15,216 nt of DNA, from the NCBI GenBank assembly GCA_003554005.1, contig PWEU01000171.1, positions 1-15,216 of the forward strand. Direction: 5' to 3'. The position numbers were made by a program, and so were the translations under genes. This DNA is from Nitriliruptoraceae bacterium (lineage in GTDB: Bacteria > Actinomycetota > Nitriliruptoria > Nitriliruptorales > Nitriliruptoraceae). Within the stretch, counting starts at the first letter, position 1, and each line of letters begins with the position of its first letter. Shown here piece by piece: positions 1-7,370 of this stretch. The notes beneath the pieces are model-generated. The model made no database searches. It saw only the letters and a list, made by a program, of their open reading frames with translations, and had not been told where the DNA came from.

Positions 1-391
1 GGTGTTCGTGGCCCGGACCGGCGAACGCCAGCATCCGGTGCCGGTCGGTGATCGACATCGCGTCCCCGTCGAGGAGCGGCAGCAGCAGTGCCACCGCCTG
101 GTCCACCACCTCGTCGGTGAGTCCCTCCGGGCGTGCCTGCACGTCGGGTCCGCGGTCGCCCGAGCGCCCGGGCGCTGGTGGGCGCGGTCGGCGCGGTCGG
201 CGTGGCCGGCGGCCCTGGCGAGGCCCGCGCAGGGTGGACCCGTAACCGACGATCAGCACGTCGGTGACCAGCACCCCGACCAGGATGGTGGCCACCGGCG
301 ACAGCGGCGGTTCGGCCAGCACCTGGCTCACGAGCACGATGATCACCCACAGCCCCGTCACGGCGGCCAACAGCGGTCCGGTCCCGCGCAT
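1..391 (-). CDS. LytS-type sensor histidine kinase, N-terminal fragment (partial at window edge)
   Basis: Reading the minus strand from ATG at 391 gives 130 residues with no stop up to the window edge. Two hydrophobic helices (about residues 8-26 and 33-51) are followed by an Arg/Pro-rich linker (55-75; a 9-base repeat at 182-199 encodes part of it) and then a segment around 110-130 with ITDRHRMLAFAGPGHEH. That segment resembles the GAF-like sensor region of LytS/YpdA kinases (ITDR...LAF.G.G.DHH pattern). The kinase and ATPase domains lie outside the window. The start forms a TGATG overlap with the stop of the symporter gene upstream, so translation is probably coupled, and the kinase likely senses or controls carboxylate uptake together with a LytTR-type regulator beyond the edge (inference). 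Canonical LytS has a larger multi-pass sensor; this one appears to have only two helices. Confidence 0.72.
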   Translation of the reverse strand, partial: MRGTGPLLAAVTGLWVIIVLVSQVLAEPPLSPVATILVGVLVTDVLIVGYGSTLRGPRQGRRPRRPRRPRPPAPGRSGDRGPDVQARPEGLTDEVVDQAVALLLPLLDGDAMSITDRHRMLAFAGPGHEH

Positions 392-2055
392 CACCGCCGG
401 TCTCGCAGGGTCACTCGGGCCAGCCGTTCCATCTGGCGTTCGTGGGCGGTCCCGTGCATGCGCGTCCACACCGCCACGCTGGCCCCGGGGGCGGGATCGA
501 GCCGCGAGACCACCACGATCGTGAGCGCGGAGATGGGTGCGGCGACCAGCGCCGGCGCGAGCAGGACGGCGCCGATCCCGTCCGACGGGTCGGCGCCGGT
601 CACGAGCCCCACGAGCAGGGCACCGACGGCGACGGCGCCCCCTGTCCAAACGCCGGCGACGGCACCGCGCGCGGTCGCGTCGGGCCACCAGATCCCGAGC
701 AGGACCACGGGGGTGAGCGCGGAGCCGGCGAGCGCGAACGCCCAGGTCACCATCGTGGCGATCAGCGACGGGAAGGGGGCCAGCAGCTGTGACGGCTCGA
801 CGATCAGGGCCAGGAAGGCGGCCACCACGCTCACCACGATCACGGCCGCCTGGCCCGCGCGGACCGGTTCTCGGGGACCGCCGTGCGGCCGCAGTATCCG
901 GGCCACGACGTCGTGCCCGAACGATGCCGACGCCGCCAGCAGCAGCCCGCCGATCGTCGACACCATGGCGGCGAACGCGGCGGCGGCCACGATGGCCATG
1001 CCGGGGGTGTCCGCGAGCAGACGTCCGAGCACCAACAGGGCGTGCTCGGGGACGCGCAGCACCCCGTCGACGGTCAGATCGGCGAGCCACGGCTCGTCAG
1101 CGCGCTCCGCCACGAGCACCCGCGCCGCGGTGCCGAGCATCACGGCGAGCGCGTAGAACGAGCCCGCCAGCCCGATCACCCACACGGTCGTGGTGCGGGC
1201 GGCCGCGCCGGAGGCGGCGGTGAAGTAGCGGTTCATCACGTGCGGCAGCCCTGCGGTGCCGAGCACCAGGGTGACGAGCAGCGCGAGCTGGCCGACGGGG
1301 CCGTAGCGGGCCCCGGGCTCGCCGAAGGTCGCCGAGCCACCGTCGAGCCGATTGACCACCTCGACGACCTCGTCCCCGACGACCGCCTGCAGGGGGGCCG
1401 CGCTCGCCTGCTCGACCGCCTGCGGGTAGGAGAACCCGCCCGCCCACAGCAGCGCGGCCAGCCAGACGACCACGGCCAGCAGGAACCCGAACTGCAGCGC
1501 CTGGTTCCAGGTCGTGCCCCGCATCCCTCCGATGATCACGATCCCGGAGACCGCCACCGTCGAGACCACGATGCCGGTGGCGTACGGTGACAGCCCGGCG
1601 ATGCCCTCGCCCACGAGCAGCTCCCAGGTGAGGCCGCTGCCCACCGCCTGGGGCACGAGGTAGCTCAGGATCACGAGCTCGACCGCGACCACGGCCGCGA
1701 GGCGGACGTGGTCGGAGCCGAAGCGGACCGCGAGGAAGTCCGGCAGCGACACGCTCCCGAGCCGCCGCAGCGGCGCCGCGACGAACAGCAGCACCGGCAC
1801 GAACCCGGCGGCGAACCCGGTCGCGTACCAGACGCCGTCGACCCCGGAGGCGTAGACGGCCGCCGCGACGCCGAGGAACGACGCGGCTGACAGGTAGTCC
1901 CCGCAGATGGCGCCCGCGTTGGTGAGCATGCCGACCTGGCGGCCGGCCAGGAAGAAGTCGACCGTGGTCGCGCGGGTGCGCCGCCACGCCAGCACCGAGA
2001 CCAGCGTCGCGACCACGCCGAGGATGGCCAGGCTCGCCGCGTCCAGCCCGCTCAT
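391..2055 (-). CDS. ActP-like cation:acetate/monocarboxylate symporter (SSS family)
   Basis: 554-residue integral inner-membrane protein of the sodium:solute symporter family, with many hydrophobic helices. Family landmarks are GDYLSAASFLG (52-62), GGMRGTTWNQALQF (177-189), GTAGLPHVMNRYFT (266-279) and AMVSTIGGLLLAASASFGHD (363-382), all typical of the acetate permease ActP branch. It should import acetate or a similar short monocarboxylate with a cation; the exact substrate cannot be read from sequence. ATG at 2055 is chosen because GGAGG lies 6 bases upstream and the family N-terminus begins there; a 47-residue upstream in-frame extension runs through the DUF485 gene and was rejected. The DUF485 partner starts just upstream (31-base gap) and a LytS-type kinase overlaps its stop codon. 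Confidence 0.9.
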   Translation of the reverse strand: MSGLDAASLAILGVVATLVSVLAWRRTRATTVDFFLAGRQVGMLTNAGAICGDYLSAASFLGVAAAVYASGVDGVWYATGFAAGFVPVLLFVAAPLRRLGSVSLPDFLAVRFGSDHVRLAAVVAVELVILSYLVPQAVGSGLTWELLVGEGIAGLSPYATGIVVSTVAVSGIVIIGGMRGTTWNQALQFGFLLAVVVWLAALLWAGGFSYPQAVEQASAAPLQAVVGDEVVEVVNRLDGGSATFGEPGARYGPVGQLALLVTLVLGTAGLPHVMNRYFTAASGAAARTTTVWVIGLAGSFYALAVMLGTAARVLVAERADEPWLADLTVDGVLRVPEHALLVLGRLLADTPGMAIVAAAAFAAMVSTIGGLLLAASASFGHDVVARILRPHGGPREPVRAGQAAVIVVSVVAAFLALIVEPSQLLAPFPSLIATMVTWAFALAGSALTPVVLLGIWWPDATARGAVAGVWTGGAVAVGALLVGLVTGADPSDGIGAVLLAPALVAAPISALTIVVVSRLDPAPGASVAVWTRMHGTAHERQMERLARVTLRDRR

Positions 2056-2086
2056 GCGTGCCTCCGGGCGGCACGCCGACGCGGTG

Positions 2087-2428
2087 TCATGGGAGCGGAT
2101 CCTCTTCGTCCGAGGTGCCGAGCATCCGGACCTCGACGCTGCGTGCGAGCGAGGCCGCCGCGACGCCGAGGGCGAGGAAGAAGGCGTAGAGCCCACCGGC
2201 GGCGACCACGAACCCCGGCGACATGCCGCCGGCCAGGCGCGCGCCCGACCACCACGGCAGCGTCAACGACAGCGCCGGTGCCGCGAAGACCCCGATCGCG
2301 AACAGCAACCCGTAGGCCAGCGCGATGCGGCGCTGGGTCCGTGCCGACGCGGCCACCTCGGCTGGGGCATCGAACTCGTCCAGCCCGTCGTGGTTCGCGG
2401 ACCCGGACGTCGGACGTGGCTCACCCAC
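2087..2428 (-). CDS. DUF485 family membrane protein, partner of the ActP-like symporter
   Basis: 113-residue protein with a hydrophilic N-terminus (1-33) and two membrane helices (about 36-57 and 73-95), the size and layout of DUF485 proteins, which are regularly encoded directly upstream of actP. Its function is not established; a small-subunit or stabilising role for the symporter is the usual inference. Start is GTG at 2428, preceded by GGAGGGG on the minus strand. First gene of a minus-strand operon DUF485-symporter-sensor kinase; a divergent promoter region separates it from the DUF294 gene. Confidence 0.8.
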   Translation of the reverse strand: MGEPRPTSGSANHDGLDEFDAPAEVAASARTQRRIALAYGLLFAIGVFAAPALSLTLPWWSGARLAGGMSPGFVVAAGGLYAFFLALGVAAASLARSVEVRMLGTSDEEDPLP

Positions 2429-2620
2429 CCACCCCTCCGCTCCCGACGGATCGTCGTGGTTGCCTGCACACTAGGCGCTCGCAACGCCGGAGGCGGCGGT
2501 TCCTGGAGAGACCCGCCCCCACGCACGTTGCGGCCTCTACGATCATCGAGCTTGCCATCCTCGGGTCGGTGCCACGGTCGCGTCATGAGGTGTATGGGTG
2601 GGACGGAGCGGGAGGTGTCC
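2429..2620. promoter_or_regulatory. Divergent promoter region between symporter operon and DUF294 operon
   Basis: 192 non-coding bases separate the GTG starts of two operons that run apart, so both promoters should lie here. On the plus strand TACGAT at 2538-2543 could be a -10 element, but no convincing -35 is seen 17 bases upstream. A 7-base inverted repeat, CGCAACG (2480-2486) and CGTTGCG (2526-2532), is the only dyad noticed and may be chance. The promoter assignment rests on gene layout, not on a clear motif. Confidence 0.45.
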
Positions 2621-4450
2621 GTGAACAGGAGGGAGTACGAGGCCCTCGGCCCTGAGGACTTCCTGCGCTCGCTCCCACCGTTCGACCAGCTCGACGAGGC
2701 GACCTTCGCGAAGGCGCTGTCCGCCCTCGAGGTGACCTACGTTGCTCGAGGGACCCGCATCCTGCACCGAGGCGGTGAGCCGAGTAGGTACCTCAACGTC
2801 GTGCGCAAGGGCACGGCGCTGCTCGCTCGGGACGGCCTGCCGGTCCTCACCGTCGAGGCGGGTGAGTGGTTCGGCCTGTCCGCGGTCCAGGACGGCCAAC
2901 GCCCCGAGTTCGACGTCGATGCGCTCGACGATCTGCTGCTCTACCGGCTGCCGGGCCCCGTCGTCCGCGACCTCGCGACGACGCCGGCCTTCTCACAGGA
3001 GGTCACCAAGGGGCTGGTGAGCCGACTGCGGGCCACGTCGCGACCCGACACCGGCCAGTCGGCGGTGGTGCCGATGGCCCCGGTCACCGACCTGATCTCA
3101 CGCGAACTGGTGACGTTGCCGCCCGGCGCGACCGTCGCGCAGATCGCTCGGACGATGCGGGTGGAGCGGGTGAGCTCGGTCGTGCTGCGCGCCGAACCAC
3201 CCGCGATCGTCACCACGAGCGACCTCCGCGACCGGGTCCTCGCCGAGGATCACGGTCCCACCACCCCCGGGATGCGTGTGGCGTCGCGCCCGATCCACGC
3301 CGTGGACGCGACCACCTCGATCGTCGAGGCCCGCACCACCATGCTCGAACGTTCGATGCACCACCTCGGTGTGGAACGCGAGGGTGAGCTGATCGCGGTG
3401 ATCACCACCGGTGACCTGTTGCGTTCCGATGCTTCCAGCCCCTTCCACGTACAGCGCGAGATCGCGACGGCACAGCGCGAGGCGTTCGGGCGGGTCCGCG
3501 AGCGGCTCAACGCGACCGTCTCGGGGCTGCTCTCCGCCGGTCTGTCCCCTCTCGAGATCACCCGCACCGTGTCCATGCTGACCGATGTGCTCCTGCGGCG
3601 GGCGGTGACGCTGGCGATCGAGGCCCTCGGTCCGGCGCCGAGCGATTTCGCGTGGCTGACCCTCGGTTCGGACGCCCGTCGCGAGCAGACGCTGCTGACC
3701 GACCAGGACCACGCGTTGGTCCACGGCGAGGTCGATGAGGAGGGCGCCGCCTGGTTCGCCGCCTTCGCCGCCGACATCACCGAGCAGCTCGCCGCCGCCG
3801 GGCTCCCGCACTGTCCCGGCGGCGTCATGGCGACCAACTGGTCCGGCACCGTCGCGACCTGGCAGGCTCGTTTCGAGCACTGGTTCGCCGAGCCCGACGT
3901 CCGCGCCCTGTACGAGACCAGCATCTTCTTCGACCACCGGGTCGTCGCCGGGACGTTGGACGTCAGCGCCCTCGACGAGACCGTGCGGGCCCACCACGAC
4001 GACGGGGGGTTCCTCGCGCGCTTCGCCTCCGGAGCCGGCGTCTCCCGGCCTCCGCTCGGACTGCTGCACCGGGTCCGCAGCACCGCCGACGGCGACGTCG
4101 ACGTCAAGGCCGGCGGCATCAACCCGATCGTGGCGCTCGCGCGGGTCCTCGCGGTCGAGGCCGGCACCACGACCCGCGCCACGACCGACCGCCTCGCCGT
4201 CGCCGTCGACCGTGGCACCCTCGGCCTCGACGGCGCGGAAGAGCTCACCGAAGCGTTCCGGTTCTTCCAGGCCCTGCGGCTCGAGCACCACCTGGAGGCC
4301 TGGCGCGAGCATCGTGAGCTGTCCAACCTGGTGCACCTCGACGAGCTCACGCCGATCCGCCGCCGGCACCTCAAGGAGGCCTTCGTCGCCGTGGCGCGGG
4401 TCCAGCAGTCGGTGATCCACCGCCTCGGAGGCGCGGAGGTGTCGCGGTGA
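2621..4450 (+). CDS. cNMP-binding-like/CBS-pair/DUF294 putative nucleotidyltransferase
   Basis: 609-residue cytosolic signalling protein. The N-terminus (about 13-130) has the form of a cyclic-nucleotide-binding beta-roll. Two CBS motifs follow (about 152-210 and 214-270; the second ends LIAVITTGDLL). Then comes the DUF294 nucleotidyltransferase domain with LGS at 348-350 and TDQDHAL at 360-366, giving the GS...D-x-D metal site (D361, D363), and a helical DUF294 C-terminal domain (about 440-605). Such proteins resemble GlnD-type protein nucleotidyltransferases, and CBS pairs often bind adenylates, but no substrate is proven. GTG at 2621 is chosen over in-frame ATG at 2585 because GGAGG sits at 2611-2615. 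It overlaps the next gene by 4 bases (GTGA) and is divergent from the ActP-like operon; a role in controlling acetate uptake or activation is inference from this neighbourhood. Confidence 0.87.
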   Translation: MNRREYEALGPEDFLRSLPPFDQLDEATFAKALSALEVTYVARGTRILHRGGEPSRYLNVVRKGTALLARDGLPVLTVEAGEWFGLSAVQDGQRPEFDVDALDDLLLYRLPGPVVRDLATTPAFSQEVTKGLVSRLRATSRPDTGQSAVVPMAPVTDLISRELVTLPPGATVAQIARTMRVERVSSVVLRAEPPAIVTTSDLRDRVLAEDHGPTTPGMRVASRPIHAVDATTSIVEARTTMLERSMHHLGVEREGELIAVITTGDLLRSDASSPFHVQREIATAQREAFGRVRERLNATVSGLLSAGLSPLEITRTVSMLTDVLLRRAVTLAIEALGPAPSDFAWLTLGSDARREQTLLTDQDHALVHGEVDEEGAAWFAAFAADITEQLAAAGLPHCPGGVMATNWSGTVATWQARFEHWFAEPDVRALYETSIFFDHRVVAGTLDVSALDETVRAHHDDGGFLARFASGAGVSRPPLGLLHRVRSTADGDVDVKAGGINPIVALARVLAVEAGTTTRATTDRLAVAVDRGTLGLDGAEELTEAFRFFQALRLEHHLEAWREHRELSNLVHLDELTPIRRRHLKEAFVAVARVQQSVIHRLGGAEVSR

Positions 4451-5043
4451 ACCGGCTCGGCGCGATCCTCGACCGGCTTCTGCCGGGCCCGCGGCGACCG
4501 CCGCGCCGGCTGCTCGCGCTCGACCTCGAGACGACGGGTTTCGACCCCGAGCTGGCCGAGATCATCGCGATCGGGACCGTGCCCATCGTGGACGACGCCG
4601 TGCGGATCGGAGCCACCACCTCGACCCTGGTGCGTCCGGCGAACCGCTCGGCGGTCGAAGGCATCATCGCGCACCACCTGCGACCCGCCGACGTCATCTC
4701 GGCGCCGGTGCTCGCCGACGTGCTGCCGGAGGTGCTCGCTGCCATCTCCGGCACCGACGCGCTGCTGGTGCACCACGCGGCGCTGGACGTCCGGGTGCTC
4801 GAGCGGGCCTGCGCCGCGACCGGCCTGCAGTGGCCGTCCCCGCGGGTCGTCGACACCATCGACCTGATCGAACGGGTCCGCCGGCGGCAACGGGCCACCG
4901 GGTCGGGTCGTCGACTGCCCCGCGATCTCGCCGGGGCCCGGGACGCGCTCGGGCTGCCGCCCCACCAGGCCCACGACGCCGCCGCCGACGCGATCGCCAC
5001 CGCCGAGCTCTACCTCGCGCTCCGCGTCCACCTCTCAGCGTGA
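4447..5043 (+). CDS. DEDDh 3'-5' exonuclease (DnaQ/PolC epsilon-like)
   Basis: 198-residue protein with the three exonuclease motifs: ExoI LDLETTGFDP (D26, E28), ExoII VHHAALDVRVL (D114), and ExoIII HQAHDAAADA with H176 and D181 in the HxxxxD spacing that defines the DEDDh class. The fold should hydrolyse DNA or RNA ends or small nucleotides in the cytosol with two metal ions. Start GTG at 4447 overlaps the stop of the DUF294 gene in GTGA, with GGAGG at 4435-4439, so the two proteins are probably made together. The same exonuclease/DUF294 pairing occurs beside actP in several proteobacteria, which argues for a regulatory rather than replication role (inference); the true substrate is unknown. 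Confidence 0.88.
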   Translation: MNRLGAILDRLLPGPRRPPRRLLALDLETTGFDPELAEIIAIGTVPIVDDAVRIGATTSTLVRPANRSAVEGIIAHHLRPADVISAPVLADVLPEVLAAISGTDALLVHHAALDVRVLERACAATGLQWPSPRVVDTIDLIERVRRRQRATGSGRRLPRDLAGARDALGLPPHQAHDAAADAIATAELYLALRVHLSA

Positions 5044-5080
5044 GACGTCGGGGCACGGACGCTTCCCGTGCCCCGACGTC
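5044..5080. terminator. Perfect 15-bp hairpin between convergent genes, likely bidirectional terminator
   Basis: GACGTCGGGGCACGG (5044-5058) and its exact reverse complement (5066-5080) flank a 7-base loop. The hairpin begins right after the exonuclease stop codon and ends 14 bases before the end of the convergent symporter gene. There is no T-run on either side, as is common in high-GC actinobacteria, so termination in both directions is inferred from stem strength and position. Confidence 0.75.
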
Positions 5081-5094
5081 AGCCGTGGGCTGCC

Positions 5095-6795
5095 CTAGGC
5101 GCCTCCGAGCTCCGTCTCGGGGGCCTGGTCGGCGGTCGGCGGCGCGATCCGCCGGCTCGCCGCCGGGTAGCGCATCTCCTCGATGAACTCCATCAGTTGT
5201 GCCGGTGGTGCCGGGGTCGCCCTGGAGACGCCGATCGCGACCGCGAAGTTCACCAGCGCACCGACGGTGCCGATGCCTTCGGGGCTGATGCCGAACACGG
5301 TCGAGCCCGGCGAGATGTACAGCGACCAGATCATGTAGGTCGCGGTGAACGCCAGGCCGGAGACCATCCCGGCGGCGGCACCCTTGGCGTTGCAGCGTTT
5401 CCAGAAGATCCCGAGCACGATGATCGGGAAGAAGCTCGACGCCGCCAGGCCGAAGGCGAACGCGACCACCTGCGCGACGAACGCCGGCGGGTTGATGCCA
5501 CCGATCACCGCGATCACGACCGCGCCGGCCATGGCGAGCCGCCCGACCAGCAGCTTCTCCCGCTCGGTCGCATCGCCCTTCTTGATGCGACGGAAGTAGA
5601 AGTCGTGGGACGCCGACGAGCTGATCACGAGCAACAGGCCGGCCGCGGTCGACATGGCGGCTGCCATGCCTCCGGCCGCGACGAGCCCGACCACCGGCGC
5701 CGGCAGCCCCGCGATCTCGGGGTTGGCGAGCACGAGGATGTCGTTGTCGACGGTGATGTCGGCGCCGTCGGCTGCGCGGTTGCTGATCGACTCGATCGTG
5801 TCCGCCTCCGGGTTGATGATCACGAGGCCGGTCGCCTCCCAGTTCTCCACCCAGTCCGGGAGCTCGTCGACCGCGGTGCCACCGAGCCCCTCGAGGATGT
5901 TGAACTTCGCGAAGGCGCCGACCGCAGGTGCGGTCGAGTAGAGCAGTGCGATGAACAGCAGGGCCCAGAACGCCGAGTACCGGGCCCCCCGCACCGACTT
6001 CGTGGTGTAGAAGCGGATGATGACGTGGGGCAGCCCGGCCGTGCCGATCATCACCGCCATCGTCACGAGGAAGATGTCGAGCTGTGGACGCTCCGTGAAC
6101 GGTTGGGTGTAGGAGTTCAGCCCGAACTCGATGGACAGGGCGTTGAGCTCGTCCAGCACCTGACCGAAGGTGATCTGGGGGATCGGGAAGGAGGTGAACG
6201 TCTGCGAGATCGCCGCCGCCGGGATCAGGTAGGCGGTGATCAGCACGGTGTACTGCGCGACCTGGGTCCAGGTGATCCCCTTCATGCCGCCGAGCACGGC
6301 GTAGGGGAAGATGATGGCCGCAGCCACGCCGACGCCGCCGGCGACCGGCATGTTCAGGAACCGGCTGAAGACGATGCCGCCCCCACGCATCTGACCGACG
6401 ACGTAGGTGAAGGAGATCAGGATGGCCGCCCCGGCGGCGATCGTGCGCACCAGCTCGGAGTAGCGGTCACCGACGAACTCGGGGACCGTGAACTTGCCCC
6501 ACTTGCGCAGGTAGGGGGCGAGCAGCAGGGCCAGCAGCACGTACCCGCCGGTCCAGCCCATCAGGTAGATCGCACCGTCGTAGCCGAGGAAGGCGATCAG
6601 CCCCGCCATCGAGATGAACGACGCGGCGGACATCCAGTCGGCGGCGACCGCCGCACCGTTCGCGACGGTCGGGATGCCCTGACCCGCGACGTAGAAACCG
6701 GCGGTCTCCTTCACCCGGCTCCGCCAGGCGATGCCGATGTAGACCGTGAAGCTGAGGAAGATGAAGATCAGCGTCCAGAACTGGATGTCGCTCAT
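5095..6795 (-). CDS. Sodium:solute symporter large subunit, VC_2705-type (SSS family)
   Basis: 566-residue multi-pass symporter. Landmarks are ADWMSAASFISMAGL (52-66), GGMKGITWTQVAQY (169-182), GTAGLPHVIIRFYT (251-264) and AAAMSTAAGLLLVISSSASHD (378-398). A hydrophilic insertion at about 300-362 (with EADTIESISNRAADGADI) marks the larger VC_2705-like branch that is paired with a DUF4212 small subunit, rather than plain ActP. The C-terminal tail (about 530-566) is polar. Substrate is unknown; acetate, lactate or another small organic acid is plausible. Start ATG at 6795 overlaps the small-subunit stop by 4 bases (ATGA), with GGAG 7 bases upstream, so the two are translationally coupled. It converges on the exonuclease operon. 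Confidence 0.9.
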   Translation of the reverse strand: MSDIQFWTLIFIFLSFTVYIGIAWRSRVKETAGFYVAGQGIPTVANGAAVAADWMSAASFISMAGLIAFLGYDGAIYLMGWTGGYVLLALLLAPYLRKWGKFTVPEFVGDRYSELVRTIAAGAAILISFTYVVGQMRGGGIVFSRFLNMPVAGGVGVAAAIIFPYAVLGGMKGITWTQVAQYTVLITAYLIPAAAISQTFTSFPIPQITFGQVLDELNALSIEFGLNSYTQPFTERPQLDIFLVTMAVMIGTAGLPHVIIRFYTTKSVRGARYSAFWALLFIALLYSTAPAVGAFAKFNILEGLGGTAVDELPDWVENWEATGLVIINPEADTIESISNRAADGADITVDNDILVLANPEIAGLPAPVVGLVAAGGMAAAMSTAAGLLLVISSSASHDFYFRRIKKGDATEREKLLVGRLAMAGAVVIAVIGGINPPAFVAQVVAFAFGLAASSFFPIIVLGIFWKRCNAKGAAAGMVSGLAFTATYMIWSLYISPGSTVFGISPEGIGTVGALVNFAVAIGVSRATPAPPAQLMEFIEEMRYPAASRRIAPPTADQAPETELGGA

Positions 6796-7097
6796 AGCCG
6801 GTCTCCGTTCTGGTCGCGCTCATCGACGCCGAACTCGATGTCGAGGCGGTCCATCCGCTTCGCGTAGACCAGGATCAGCACCACGAACACGTAGATCGAG
6901 CCCTGCTGGGCGAACCAGAAGCCGAGCGGGAATCCCGCGATGACGATCTGGTTGAGCTGCTCCACGAGCAGGATCCAGAACACGAACGAGACGGTGAACC
7001 AGATCGCGAGCAGGATCGCCATCAGTCGCAGGTTCCGTTTCCAGTACTCCTCCCGCCAGCCGTTGTCCGGGTCCTTGCCCTCAGTCGTCTCACTCAC
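6792..7097 (-). CDS. DUF4212 sodium/substrate symporter small subunit
   Basis: 101-residue membrane protein with two helices (about 25-46 and 57-79). It carries the family signature: EEYWKRNLRLM (16-26), LLVEQLNQI (43-51) and GFPLGFWFAQQGSIYVF (55-71), followed by YAKRMDRLD. DUF4212 proteins are encoded immediately before VC_2705-type symporters and are thought to form the small subunit. The GTG start at 7097 has GGAGGAG 6 bases upstream and gives the usual family length; an in-frame extension to 7334 is Arg/Pro/Ala-rich and unlike the family, so it was rejected. The stop overlaps the large-subunit ATG. Confidence 0.88.
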   Translation of the reverse strand: MSETTEGKDPDNGWREEYWKRNLRLMAILLAIWFTVSFVFWILLVEQLNQIVIAGFPLGFWFAQQGSIYVFVVLILVYAKRMDRLDIEFGVDERDQNGDRL

Positions 7098-7370
7098 CCT
7101 CGTCTCCTCCCACCAGACGTCGACGGGCAAGCCCGTCAGACGGATCGATGCCACCGCTGCGCGCCGACGCTGCACGGGCGGCGGACCGCCCGCAAGACCG
7201 GCGCCATGAGCGGACCGATGCTCGGCGCGAACGGTCAGCGAGGTGGCCCAAGCGGCGCCGGGACGCCCTGCCGACCGCTCGGGCTCCGCCGGGCGCCGCT
7301 GGGGGAGCGAGGCAACCCGTTCGCCGAGTGGCACAGAGCGTCACGGACCTCGGTGATTACGGTGTCCGCC
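7098..7370. promoter_or_regulatory. Divergent intergenic region between DUF4212 operon and small membrane protein gene
   Basis: 273 bases without a supported gene separate two divergent starts, so it should hold the promoters of the symporter operon and of the plus-strand gene. It contains the palindrome annotated at 7122-7137 and a looser inverted repeat, AGCGGCGCC at 7251-7259 against GGCGCCGCT at 7292-7300. I could not identify convincing -35/-10 pairs. Confidence 0.4.
7122..7137. promoter_or_regulatory. 16-base interrupted palindrome upstream of the DUF4212 gene, possible operator
   Basis: GACGGGC, two A bases and GCCCGTC form a perfect 7+7 dyad, 24 bases upstream of the DUF4212 GTG and just before its ribosome binding site. 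The position and symmetry suit a repressor site, but the same sequence could act as an mRNA hairpin. The binding protein is unknown. Confidence 0.35.

Noticed and set aside
2..1156. 384-codon open frame on the plus strand
   Set aside because: It lies opposite the LytS-type fragment and the ActP-like symporter; its translation is low-complexity Arg/Ala/Pro/Ser, typical of GC-rich antisense frames.
2480..2532. CGCAACG...CGTTGCG inverted repeat in the divergent promoter region
   Set aside because: Seven-base arms 39 bases apart are expected by chance; mentioned only as context, not called as an operator.
2585..2620. Upstream in-frame ATG for the DUF294 gene
   Set aside because: No ribosome binding site precedes 2585, whereas GGAGG lies 5 bases before GTG 2621.
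3098..4420. 440-codon minus-strand frame opposite the DUF294 gene
   Set aside because: It is Gly/Glu/Asp/Val-rich shadow sequence; the plus strand has the CBS and nucleotidyltransferase motifs.
5068..6867. 599-codon plus-strand frame opposite the second symporter
   Set aside because: The translation is full of Asp/Arg/Gly/His with no hydrophobic core or motif, while the opposite strand encodes a clear SSS transporter with all family motifs.
7251..7300. AGCGGCGCC...GGCGCCGCT inverted repeat as a possible leader structure
   Set aside because: Nine-base GC-only arms with a 32-base spacer are common by chance at this base composition, and no riboswitch or attenuator features accompany them.
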